This document shows positions 14,958 to 21,681 of a DNA stretch of 23,535 nt, piece by piece. Within the stretch, counting starts at the first letter, position 1. Every line of letters starts with the position of its first letter. The stretch comes from an uncultured Bulleidia sp. (GTDB lineage Bacteria > Bacillota_I > Bacilli_A > Erysipelotrichales > Erysipelotrichaceae), in the NCBI GenBank assembly GCA_934757945.1, contig CAKVLT010000023.1:1-23535 (forward strand), given 5' to 3'. The position numbers and the translations under genes were made by a program. Below the pieces are notes generated by a model. It had not been told where the DNA came from. It saw only the letters and a program-made list of their open reading frames with translations, and made no database searches.

Positions 14958-15254
14958 ATGGAAGATGAAAAGTCTATTGGAAACATTTCTTTGGATTTTT
15001 TGAGGAGAAAATGGAGCGAAACAACGCCCAAGACCATCTTACAGAAAGACATTGCAAAACGATTAGGAAAGTCTGATACATATGTGTCTTTCATGGTGAC
15101 TCCCGGAAGATATCCAATCAATCCCCGATTTGATGCGTATGCCGAGTTTCTCTTTCTCGTTGATCAGAAGAACTTTGTTAAGAATATGTCTGAATTAGCA
15201 GAGTTGATATCTGAGGAGTTAGAGAAACAAGAAGCATCCATTAAAGATGAATGA
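14958..15254 (+). CDS. small helix-turn-helix protein at the element's left end
   Basis: The 98-residue cytoplasmic protein has a central HTH (about 23-60) with LQKDIAKRLGKSDTYVSFM, similar to Cro/CI or XRE-type DNA-binding helices, and a C-terminal acidic helix (MSELAELISEELEKQ). AAGGAG lies 8 bases before the ATG at 14958; the upstream TTG at 14919 lacks a site and lies next to the terminator. Being first in the element's rightward series, it may regulate replication or excision genes. It is not assigned to a named family. Confidence 0.7.
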   Translation: MEDEKSIGNISLDFLRRKWSETTPKTILQKDIAKRLGKSDTYVSFMVTPGRYPINPRFDAYAEFLFLVDQKNFVKNMSELAELISEELEKQEASIKDE

Positions 15255-15265
15255 TATAAACCAGC

Positions 15266-15293
15266 ACAAAAAAAAGGTGTGTTCCAGCACACC
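15266..15293 (-). terminator. leftward Rho-independent terminator upstream of the replication gene
   Basis: Read leftward: GGTGTG, loop CTGGAA, CACACC, then eight T (A run 15268-15275). On the rightward strand no T run follows the stem, so it works only leftward. No leftward protein gene exists here; it would end the predicted antisense RNA. Confidence 0.7.
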
Positions 15294-15381
15294 AAATGTA
15301 ATTAGTATTCAGGTTTAGTTAGAACTACTACTACTACTACTACTACCTACCTACCTACTTACTTACTTACTTACCTACCCA
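15268..15381 (-). ncRNA. predicted antisense (countertranscript) RNA in the replication gene leader
   Basis: A leftward promoter (15387-15415) and a leftward terminator (15266-15293) frame about 110 bases with no reading frame. The RNA would begin at or next to a GUAGGUAAG-type microsatellite, continue through (GUA)n and end in the GGUGUG/CACACC hairpin with a U tail. It is antisense to any rightward leader entering the replisome organiser gene at 15439. Small antisense RNAs controlling initiator expression are well known on Gram-positive plasmids. This candidate is predicted only from its signals. Confidence 0.5.
15324..15379. repeat. compound microsatellite (ACT)n then (CTAC)n/(TTAC)n
   Basis: About eight trinucleotide units ACT pass without a break into tetranucleotide units CTAC (three) and TTAC (four), then CTAC again, 56 bases in all. 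It is strand-asymmetric: the rightward strand has almost no G and the leftward strand no C. Such tracts change length by slippage. Here it lies in the leader of the replication gene and inside the predicted antisense RNA. Confidence 0.9.
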
Positions 15382-15386
15382 TCCAT

Positions 15387-15415
15387 ATTTTATCAGATTT
15401 TATGGTTGGGTTCAA
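15387..15415 (-). promoter_or_regulatory. leftward promoter of the predicted antisense RNA
   Basis: Read leftward, TTGAAC (15410-15415), a 17-base spacer and TAAAAT (15387-15392) form a near-consensus sigma-A promoter. It points away from the replication gene and into the microsatellite. Confidence 0.6.
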
Positions 15416-15438
15416 GAATCCAGAAAAGAGGAATAAAT

Positions 15439-16977
15439 ATGGAGAAAGAACGAAAAAATTATTTCATTAAGTTGCCGACTGACTTCTTTAAGGAAGATAA
15501 GATAGATTGGTTACTCTCTCAACCGGAAGGATGCGAGTATGTAATTATTTTCCAGATGTTGGTAACTGGGACTGCAAATAGTCATGGACTGTTAGCACAA
15601 AAAATTGGTGAAACAAAAATCATGCCATTTACAGCCGAAAAAATCAGGCGTGACACAGCCTACTTTAGCCTAGAAACGATTGAAAAAGCATTAGAACTTT
15701 ATAGAGAGCTGGATTTGATTTCTATAAGAGAAGATGGAGCTATGGAACTTAATAACTATGATCGTTATGTTGGCGCTGTCAAAGTTAGTACTGATGATTA
15801 TAGAAAGGCAAATGCGGAACGCCAGAAGAGATACAGAGAAAAGAAAAAAGCTGAGAAAAATATTGCCCTCAATAGTGGCGTAACGTTGCGGTGTAACGTT
15901 ACGGATAACGTTACGGATAACATTACGGATAACGTCACGAATAACGTTACGGATAACGTTACGGATAACATTACGGGTAACGTTACTAATAACGTCACTG
16001 ATAACGTTACTGATAACGTTACCGTAACGCATAGCGTAACGCCGGATGAAAGTCCCGAGAGCGAAACAAGCACTGAAAGTAAAGCGGATGAGATTATGCC
16101 TTTTGCTAAGGTTGATGCTTCAAATGAGGTAAAAAAGGTAAAAAAACCCGATTTTACCAGTAAAAACAGCGAAATTGCCAATGATAACGTTACTAATAAC
16201 GTTACACGTAACGTCACTAGTAACGTTACAGTAACGCAAAAAAGTAACGTTACACATAACGTTACGGATAACGTTACTCGTAACGATAGATATAGATATA
16301 GAGATATAGATATAAATAAGATTGATGATGATAGAGTCGGGGAAATCCCGCCTAAGAAAGACAAATATAATTTAATCCCGAAAAAAGAAGAGGACTATCA
16401 AGCACTTGTAGATGAAATGCTTTCTGTTGATCCATTTCAACGACCTGATTTAAAAACATCCGTTGAGGAGGAGAAAGGCTTGATTGATGAAATGTTTAAA
16501 TCTTTTGACGCACAGAAAGTCATCAGAGCTATGAAGAAGGGGAAAGATAATAGGGCAAAGTCCTTTACCTACGCAAGACAGATTTTGCAAAAACAGGGGG
16601 ATGCTTCTAAAAAGCCAATAAAAGAAAGCAATGAAAAGCTGGTAATCCCGTGTACAACTTGGGACGAAATGCTAAGGTCAGTAAATTCAGATGCACGAAA
16701 AGATATCCTCGAAGAAACGCCAGAAGGATTTAGAAATCAAGTTTTGCTAAAAACAAGTTTCTACTCTTGTGTTGAGATAACAGATGCCTTGAGAATGGCA
16801 AGACTGGATCTTGAACAGAGCTTTGAGGGGAACGAGGATGAGAAAGTGTATGCATACTTTAGCTTTCTTCTCAGATATCAAGGTACTCTGAGCAAAGAAG
16901 CAATAGCAAATGACGTTGATCCGCAATCATATATCCTGAAAAAGTTTAGCTTGCTCTGGGAGAAGCAACAAGAATGA
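15439..16977 (+). CDS. phage-type replisome organiser / replication initiator with internal origin repeats
   Basis: The 512-residue protein has an N-terminal domain (about 1-130) matching the phage replisome organiser N-terminal family (Rep_Org_N): FIKLPTDFFKEDKIDWL, then a winged-helix-like region and a basic stretch (ERQKRYREKKK). The middle (about 153-197 and 250-282) is low complexity, NVTD-type tetrapeptides encoded by 12-base DNA repeats. The C-terminal part (about 310-512) includes ALVDEMLSVDPF and KSFTYARQILQK and probably loads helicase or organises the replisome. The ATG at 15439 has AGAGGA six bases upstream; the earlier frame start lacks a site. It is followed closely by the Lar-like gene. 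Confidence 0.82.
   Translation: MEKERKNYFIKLPTDFFKEDKIDWLLSQPEGCEYVIIFQMLVTGTANSHGLLAQKIGETKIMPFTAEKIRRDTAYFSLETIEKALELYRELDLISIREDGAMELNNYDRYVGAVKVSTDDYRKANAERQKRYREKKKAEKNIALNSGVTLRCNVTDNVTDNITDNVTNNVTDNVTDNITGNVTNNVTDNVTDNVTVTHSVTPDESPESETSTESKADEIMPFAKVDASNEVKKVKKPDFTSKNSEIANDNVTNNVTRNVTSNVTVTQKSNVTHNVTDNVTRNDRYRYRDIDINKIDDDRVGEIPPKKDKYNLIPKKEEDYQALVDEMLSVDPFQRPDLKTSVEEEKGLIDEMFKSFDAQKVIRAMKKGKDNRAKSFTYARQILQKQGDASKKPIKESNEKLVIPCTTWDEMLRSVNSDARKDILEETPEGFRNQVLLKTSFYSCVEITDALRMARLDLEQSFEGNEDEKVYAYFSFLLRYQGTLSKEAIANDVDPQSYILKKFSLLWEKQQE
15895..16026. repeat. iteron-like tandem repeat cluster I (11 x 12 bp)
   Basis: Eleven contiguous 12-base units of consensus AACGTTACGGAT, encoding Asn-Val-Thr-Asp/Asn/Gly. 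Variants change single bases (AACATT, AACGTC, ACGAAT). Most unit junctions create the palindrome GTAACGTTAC or TAACGTTA. Base conservation exceeds what the protein needs: the Val and Thr codons are almost always GTT and ACG or ACT. It lies inside the replication initiator gene, as in phage lambda O. Confidence 0.85.
16186..16284. repeat. iteron-like repeat cluster II (7 imperfect units)
   Basis: Units beginning AACGTTAC or AACGTCAC at 16186, 16198, 16210, 16222, 16246, 16258 and 16270. A 12-base interruption follows the fourth, and a final degenerate half unit (AACGAT) sits at 16282. The motif is the same as in cluster I, 160 bases away across non-repetitive coding sequence. Confidence 0.82.
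16285..16318. other. AT-rich tract next to the iterons, candidate DNA-unwinding element of an origin
   Basis: Repeated GATATA/TATAGA hexamers (34 bases, very AT-rich, purine-biased) directly follow cluster II. They encode Arg/Tyr/Asp/Ile. Iterons beside an AT-rich tract is the standard layout of an iteron-type origin. No DnaA box was identified. Confidence 0.55.
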
Positions 16978-17004
16978 TTGCTGATACAAACAGAGGTAGT
17001 TGAA

Positions 17005-17244
17005 ATGAGACAGCCAAAGACAAAGCTCAGGAAATGTCCTATATGCAACGGTGAAGCTAGAGTTGACATAGCCTGGGACGAACCAAAGATCAATGGAAGA
17101 TATGGTTATGTATGCAGTTGTGAAAGATGCGGATCACACACATATGCATACGAATCTATTGAGCTTGCAGGTGCAGCATGGAATACAGAACCAGTGTTGG
17201 AAAAAAATATTCACCAAATATCTATTTTTGAGATTTTCTGTTAG
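17005..17244 (+). CDS. Lar-like zinc-ribbon protein (restriction-alleviation family)
   Basis: The 79-residue protein has two zinc-binding CxxC-type pairs, CPICNGEARV (about 11-20) and CSCERCG (about 37-43), followed by a helix ending in AGAAWN. This is the pattern of the Lar restriction-alleviation family found on phages and conjugative elements: CPxCG, a second CxxCG, then a helix ending in AxxxWN. The ATG at 17005 has AGAGG 8 bases upstream. It follows the initiator gene by 27 bases and precedes parA. Whether it modulates a host restriction enzyme or only shares the fold is unknown. Confidence 0.65.
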   Translation: MRQPKTKLRKCPICNGEARVDIAWDEPKINGRYGYVCSCERCGSHTYAYESIELAGAAWNTEPVLEKNIHQISIFEIFC

Positions 17245-17285
17245 GAACGTACAGATTGAAAGAGGAATTGAGGAGAAAAAAACAT

Positions 17286-18074
17286 ATGAAAATAATTAGT
17301 ATCATGAACATCAAAGGGGGTGTCGGGAAGACACTTACAGCCGTAACATTGGCAAGAGGATTTGCAATGAAGGGGTATAAAACGTTGCTTATAGACGCAG
17401 ATGGACAGAGTAATGCATCCAGCTCTGTAATGCCTGAGGAAAGCTTCATCGAGAATCCTGAAAAGGTGAGCTTGGTTGACTTCTTTAGAAATTTCCACCC
17501 TGCTTCTTTTGAGGAGTGTATCTACAAAACTTCAATTGAAAATTTGTATTTGCTTCCGAGCAATTTGGAGTTATTCCTAGCTGCAATAGACATTCAACAT
17601 CGAGTAGGCGGAGAAAAGATTCTGAGTAAAGCCTTGGCAAAAACAGACTTTGATTACGTGGTCATCGATAATAACCCATCTGTCACAAAGCTCACCGACA
17701 ATGCGATTGCCGCTGCAAATTGTGTTATTTGTCCAGTTGCTATGCAAGAAGCTGCTATTCAGGGCATGGTCAATACTTACAAGCTGGTTAGCCAACACGT
17801 TGATGCATTGGATCTTTCACATCCGGTGGAATTTAGGGTGCTGGTAACTATGAAACCAAGGGGAGAAAAAGCTGAACAATTGATTAAGTTGATGAGATCT
17901 ATTCCACAACTGGAAGGAAACTTCTTCAATACAGAAATCAGCTATCAGCGAGAACCGGCAGAGTGGTCAATCAGAGAAAATAAGTCTCTCCTTGAGACCT
18001 ACAACAAAAAACGTGTCATTGCTGAGGAGTACCGTCAGTTGGTTGACGAAGTGATCGGAAAGGTAGGTGCTTAA
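17286..18074 (+). CDS. parA: ParA-family partition ATPase
   Basis: The 262-residue ATPase has a deviant Walker A, KGGVGKT (about 10-16), a second motif LLIDADGQSN (about 36-45) and the VVIDNNPS strand (about 123-130). It lacks the N-terminal HTH of the P1-type ParA, so it is of the shorter Ib/Soj size. It forms ATP-dependent nucleoid-bound gradients that move ParB-parS complexes. The ATG at 17286 has AGGAG 10 bases upstream. It ends 2 bases before parB, the usual operon pair, and secures inheritance of the element when it is circular. Confidence 0.93.
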   Translation: MKIISIMNIKGGVGKTLTAVTLARGFAMKGYKTLLIDADGQSNASSSVMPEESFIENPEKVSLVDFFRNFHPASFEECIYKTSIENLYLLPSNLELFLAAIDIQHRVGGEKILSKALAKTDFDYVVIDNNPSVTKLTDNAIAAANCVICPVAMQEAAIQGMVNTYKLVSQHVDALDLSHPVEFRVLVTMKPRGEKAEQLIKLMRSIPQLEGNFFNTEISYQREPAEWSIRENKSLLETYNKKRVIAEEYRQLVDEVIGKVGA

Positions 18075-18076
18075 TC

Positions 18077-18892
18077 ATGGGTGCATTGAGTAGTCTGAAG
18101 AGTTTGGCGAGCGAGGAATCCCTGAATGCAAACAATGCAATCAAAATCTACTTGATGGATCTTGAACAATTGAGACCATCTGATAACAACCCATACAGTG
18201 TTAAGCCCGAAGATGTTAATACACTTGCAGAGAATATTGGTGAATTTGGCCTATCAGAGCCACTTAAAGCATACCCGGCAAACGATGGAACATACATCAT
18301 TATCAGTGGCCATACACGTTACCTGGCTCTAAAACAACTAACGGAGAGTGGCGGAAAATATACCTACAACGGCTACGACATTACCGGCAAAGTTCCAGTT
18401 GGGATTGAGAAGATCTCTCAGGAAGGTAACAAGAAACTGCTTCAATACGTTAGTGCTAATGTCCATCGTGACATGTCATCTGATGAAAAAGCGGTCATTC
18501 TGGATAAAGTTCTTCCGGCTTTGAAAGAAATGGAAAGTAAAGGACAGATTGGAAAGCTGGAAGGCAGATTAGCTCACTCATTGGCGGTACATACAGGTAT
18601 CTCCGAGCATTTCTGTAAAGACTATCTGGCAAGAAAAAATAAAGCTCTTGCCATGGTAGAAGGCGGAATAGCTGAAAGCGAGGATGAAGCAATCTCCAAA
18701 ATCAGACAATCAAAACAAGTGGATGAGGAAGAAAAACAATACAAGAAATTAGTCAAAGACATTGAAAAGCTGACAAAGACATTACATGGCTTTGATACAT
18801 ATATCTTTCAGACGCTGGATGATGATCAAAAGATGAACCTGAAAAAAGCTGTGATGGCTATGTACGGTGAGGTTGGAAAACTGGGGATGTAG
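18077..18892 (+). CDS. parB: ParB-family partition protein
   Basis: The 271-residue protein has an N-terminal ParB/sulfiredoxin-type domain (about 20-130) with NPYSV, EFGLSEPL and YIIISGHTRYLALKQL. A central HTH-like region (about 150-215) includes LAHSLAVHTGISEHFCKDYL, and a C-terminal coiled-coil-like tail is rich in Lys/Glu. ISGHTRY stands where chromosomal ParB has the arginine-rich GERR CTPase motif, so it belongs to the plasmid-type branch. It is directly downstream of parA. No parS site was recognised in the window. Confidence 0.9.
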   Translation: MGALSSLKSLASEESLNANNAIKIYLMDLEQLRPSDNNPYSVKPEDVNTLAENIGEFGLSEPLKAYPANDGTYIIISGHTRYLALKQLTESGGKYTYNGYDITGKVPVGIEKISQEGNKKLLQYVSANVHRDMSSDEKAVILDKVLPALKEMESKGQIGKLEGRLAHSLAVHTGISEHFCKDYLARKNKALAMVEGGIAESEDEAISKIRQSKQVDEEEKQYKKLVKDIEKLTKTLHGFDTYIFQTLDDDQKMNLKKAVMAMYGEVGKLGM

Positions 18893-18952
18893 TAAATGCG
18901 GGGCGGTACGCACCGGAAAGAAAATAATTCGTTGAAGAAAGGGGGTGTCAAC

Positions 18953-19459
18953 ATGGAGCAATACTTAACTTATCCAGAATTAGAGCTGAAGTTGCAGGCT
19001 GTGAGATCTGCAATCCGTGTTGACATTCCCAATCTTGAAAAAACAATAGACCAATTGAAATATGCTTCTGATCCTGGTGTTGTGTACGGTGTCTCTTCTC
19101 CACGAATCAAGAGTGAAGAGGAGGCAAAATACAATTCATCTCCTAACCCTTATGTGGTTGACAAAACACAGATGCTCATTGAACAGCGTGAGAACATCAT
19201 TAGCGATCTATCCTTTTTTCAACAGATTCTTGACGAAAAGAAGAACTATGTTGCCTGGTGGAAGAATCAGATAGGAGTAGGACTTGATGAAAGAGAAGTG
19301 GAGATGATTTGGCAAAGGTACATTTACGAAACGCCACTTGAAAGTATAGCTTTTCAATTTGGCTACTCTGCTGCTGGATCAGCGAGAAGATCCATTGAAA
19401 GAATGCTGACTTCACGAGTGAAAGTGGAACGTATGGAAGTGTTGCGTTTGAAGTATTAG
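18953..19459 (+). CDS. sigma-factor-like HTH protein of the mobile element
   Basis: The 168-residue protein has an N-terminal helical, probably coiled-coil part (about 1-95). A C-terminal sigma-70 region 4-like HTH follows (about 112-155): LDEREVEMIWQRYIYETPLE, then IAFQFGYSAAGSARRSIERML. Small phage and ICE transcription factors (ArpU-like or DUF1492-like) share this layout. The start at 18953 has AAAGGGGGTG upstream. It lies between parB and the sortase gene and may drive late or transfer genes of the element. There is no region 2, so a full sigma factor is unlikely. Confidence 0.65.
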   Translation: MEQYLTYPELELKLQAVRSAIRVDIPNLEKTIDQLKYASDPGVVYGVSSPRIKSEEEAKYNSSPNPYVVDKTQMLIEQRENIISDLSFFQQILDEKKNYVAWWKNQIGVGLDEREVEMIWQRYIYETPLESIAFQFGYSAAGSARRSIERMLTSRVKVERMEVLRLKY

Positions 19460-19495
19460 GTGATCCAATTGAAATTCCAGTGGGAGGAAACTGAT

Positions 19496-20284
19496 ATGGG
19501 TGTTAACAGAAAGAAGAATCTGAAGATGATAGTATTGGATGCTGCTATTGTATGCTGCCTTGCAGTTCTAGGAGTAACAGGCACATTTATTTACAGGCAT
19601 TATCATCAGCTCAACGAAAGCAACGATAAGATCAGAGCTTTACAGAAATCTACAGATACACCCGATAATGCTGAAAACGATCAGTTCACACCCACAAAAG
19701 AATTTTATCAACAAATGAAAGAACGCTATCCAGATTACATTGGATGGCTTGTTTGGGATACAGAGATAGTCTCTGAACCAGTGGTTCATGGAAGATCCAA
19801 CCAGGAGTATCTGAGGAGAGATATTGATGGTGAATATGACATATACGGAACGGTGTTTTTAGATGCACAAGATAAGCTCGATGATTCAAATCTTATGCTA
19901 TATGGTCACTCTATTCCTGGTGATTATCACAGTGTTGTGAAGTTTAATCAGTTGCAAAATATGCTTTCAAAAGAGTTTGCGGAGCAGCATAAGTGCTTCA
20001 GATTTTACCTGGAAGATAGAGTAGATGTTTATGAGGTATTTTCTGCATTTCAGTATGGTGCAGATATATGTGATCCATATGACTATTCTCAAAACACTTT
20101 TGTGGATACAGATGCTTTTCAGGAGTGGATCAATCAATCTGTAAATCATTCATTGATTGGTTACAGAGATAGTGAAACAACGACAGTAGATGATCACTAC
20201 ATGACACTACAGACTTGTGCGGATGACTATGGCGGTGCGAAAGATATTGTTATTGCCATAAGAGTTGGATCAGAAGAATACTAG
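19496..20284 (+). CDS. srtB: class B sortase
   Basis: The 262-residue membrane-anchored transpeptidase has an N-terminal signal-anchor (about 12-33) and a catalytic domain (about 75-262). Catalytic His138 is in LMLYGHSIPG, Cys241 in MTLQTCADD (the TLxTC signature) and Arg256 in VIAIRVG. Class B sortases cleave an NPxTx- or QVPTGV-like signal and attach the protein to peptidoglycan or pilin lysines. The downstream gene at 20701 ends in QIPTGV plus a membrane tail and is its likely substrate. The ATG at 19496 has GGAGG 8 bases upstream; the earlier GTG has no site. Confidence 0.93.
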   Translation: MGVNRKKNLKMIVLDAAIVCCLAVLGVTGTFIYRHYHQLNESNDKIRALQKSTDTPDNAENDQFTPTKEFYQQMKERYPDYIGWLVWDTEIVSEPVVHGRSNQEYLRRDIDGEYDIYGTVFLDAQDKLDDSNLMLYGHSIPGDYHSVVKFNQLQNMLSKEFAEQHKCFRFYLEDRVDVYEVFSAFQYGADICDPYDYSQNTFVDTDAFQEWINQSVNHSLIGYRDSETTTVDDHYMTLQTCADDYGGAKDIVIAIRVGSEEY

Positions 20285-20306
20285 AAAGTTTTAATGAGGT
20301 GAATTT

Positions 20307-20678
20307 ATGGATTGTTACTGGAAAGCAGCTATGAGAGTAAAAGAAGATGGAATTGAGTCCGTTGGAATTATTTCAAGGGAAGTCAAGGATGAAACTCTAT
20401 TTTCAGCAATTCCACCTTCTACCATTGTACTTACAAAAAGTGATGTGGTGCTCATATGGACTGATCAGGAACGTGAACCATTTAACTACGACACTGCTCA
20501 GTTTTGCCAATTTGATTTTTATGATAAAGACGGAAATCTTACAGACACAAAGCTGTTATTAGATACGCTAGGTGCTTTTACACCAACTGTTGAATTTGGT
20601 GAAAGTGATGATGTGTTGAGTCATATCTATTACACAAAGATCAAGCATCCTAACTTTGCTAATACCCATACTGATTAG
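20307..20678 (+). CDS. unrecognised 123-residue protein between sortase and pilin genes
   Basis: No family is recognised. The protein is acidic and soluble, has no signal peptide or membrane segment, and contains clusters such as FCQFDFYDKDGN and DDVLSHIYYTKIKHPNF. TGAGGTG lies 6 bases before the ATG. It starts 22 bases after the sortase stop and ends 22 bases before the pilin gene, so it is co-transcribed. The predicted location is the cytoplasm, which is unusual for a gene inside a sortase-pilin cluster. A regulator or chaperone is possible, but nothing in the sequence shows it. Confidence 0.65.
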   Translation: MDCYWKAAMRVKEDGIESVGIISREVKDETLFSAIPPSTIVLTKSDVVLIWTDQEREPFNYDTAQFCQFDFYDKDGNLTDTKLLLDTLGAFTPTVEFGESDDVLSHIYYTKIKHPNFANTHTD

Positions 20679-20700
20679 CAATAAGAAAGGGGAAGGGAAA

Positions 20701-21681
20701 ATGAAATTCAAAACGATTATTCAGGCAGTGATTGTTGCACTGTTCTTGCCACTGTCAGTTAAGGCAGAAGATCTGAAACCAACAATCACTCAGGACACAG
20801 GAACAGTAACCATCAGATATTTTGATGATATTGATGAGACCATTCCTGTAACAGGAGCAAAATTTGAAATCTACAAAGTAGCCGATATTGGTAGAGGATT
20901 TGATGATAACGGACAGTATATTCCGTTGATCGACAACCTTGACTTTGCAGAGGAAGAAGATGCAATAGCATATGAGGATAAGGTGTTAGAAGCCTATGAA
21001 GCAGAGGACTTTGGCTATAAGGCAGAAGTGACAGTAGGAGAAGATGGCACAGGACTGATAGAGAATGTGCCAGTCGGTGCATACTTTGTTAGAGAAGTGG
21101 ATGCTACCAGATACCACATCCGTTCTAAGCCATTTCTTATTTCAGTTCCGGAAACAAACGAAACACAGAATAGCTGGAACTTTAATGTAATAGTCAATCC
21201 TAAATCCACTCTGGCAGGTGATTTAAAACTCACCAAGAAGCTGAGTGGTAATGCTGTAAATCACAATGATACCTTTAATTTTGAAATAAACATCGGGGAT
21301 ATGCCAAGAATGGCAGAATTTCCAGATGGAAGTAAGAAAGAAGTAAAGACTGGGGATGTGGTTACTTTAAAAGAAAATGAAGTAATCACAATATTGGACA
21401 TACCAGAAGGAACAGAAGTTAGCGTAAAAGAGATACAGAAAGAAGAAGGAGAATATGTAGTCTCCTATGAAAACAATGGTGAAAAAATCATTGGAAAAGA
21501 TGCTGTAACCATTACGGTAACAAACACAAAAAATCAGATTCCGACAGGCGTTAAAAATGCCTTGTTACTATTTGACATCGCTGGAATTACATTAGCGATG
21601 TTGGTAGTTGTCATATACCTAAGACGCAAGGAAAAAAGAAGAAACATGACTGATTCAAAGGAGAGGAGAAAGCGAAAATGA
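20701..21681 (+). CDS. pilin-like surface protein with QIPTGV sorting signal
   Basis: The 326-residue exported protein has a signal peptide (1-22, cleavage after VKA), then a SpaA-like prealbumin-type domain (about 34-165, with TGAKFEIYKVADIG and ENVPVGAYFVREV). A second beta-sandwich domain follows (about 172-277, with GDLKLTKKLSGN and LDIPEGTEVSVKEI). The C-terminal sorting signal is QIPTGV (279-284), a hydrophobic segment (about 287-307) and a basic tail (RRKEKRR, then KERRKRK). QVPTGV-class signals are associated with sortase B, which is encoded two genes upstream. AAGGGGAAGGG precedes the ATG. It overlaps the next gene by 4 bases (ATGA), so the two are coupled. Confidence 0.87.
   Translation: MKFKTIIQAVIVALFLPLSVKAEDLKPTITQDTGTVTIRYFDDIDETIPVTGAKFEIYKVADIGRGFDDNGQYIPLIDNLDFAEEEDAIAYEDKVLEAYEAEDFGYKAEVTVGEDGTGLIENVPVGAYFVREVDATRYHIRSKPFLISVPETNETQNSWNFNVIVNPKSTLAGDLKLTKKLSGNAVNHNDTFNFEINIGDMPRMAEFPDGSKKEVKTGDVVTLKENEVITILDIPEGTEVSVKEIQKEEGEYVVSYENNGEKIIGKDAVTITVTNTKNQIPTGVKNALLLFDIAGITLAMLVVVIYLRRKEKRRNMTDSKERRKRK

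Noticed and set aside
14357..15121. Open frames across the tRNA cluster on both strands
   Set aside because: They are made of tRNA sequence and the terminator; the tRNA cloverleafs explain the DNA.
15895..16284. CRISPR array or intragenic minisatellite without function
   Set aside because: Units are contiguous 12-mers without unique spacers and lie in frame inside a replication gene, so they are not CRISPR. The palindromic core and adjacent AT-rich tract argue for an origin, not a neutral minisatellite.
15691..16364. Leftward open frames opposite the NVTD repeats (Val-Thr-Leu-Ser-rich)
   Set aside because: They are antisense translations of the 12-base repeats with no ribosome site or family features.
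16978..17004. Upstream start codons for the Lar-like gene, and similar frame extensions elsewhere
   Set aside because: In each case (7635, 9011, 10395, 11008, 11358, 14919, 15406, 16978, 17256, 18896, 19460, 20656) the longer frame lacks a properly spaced ribosome site, while a downstream ATG has one.
18904..18915. CGGT-ACGC-ACCG inverted repeat after parB as a parS site
   Set aside because: Only a 4-bp stem, single copy, and no match to a known parS pattern.
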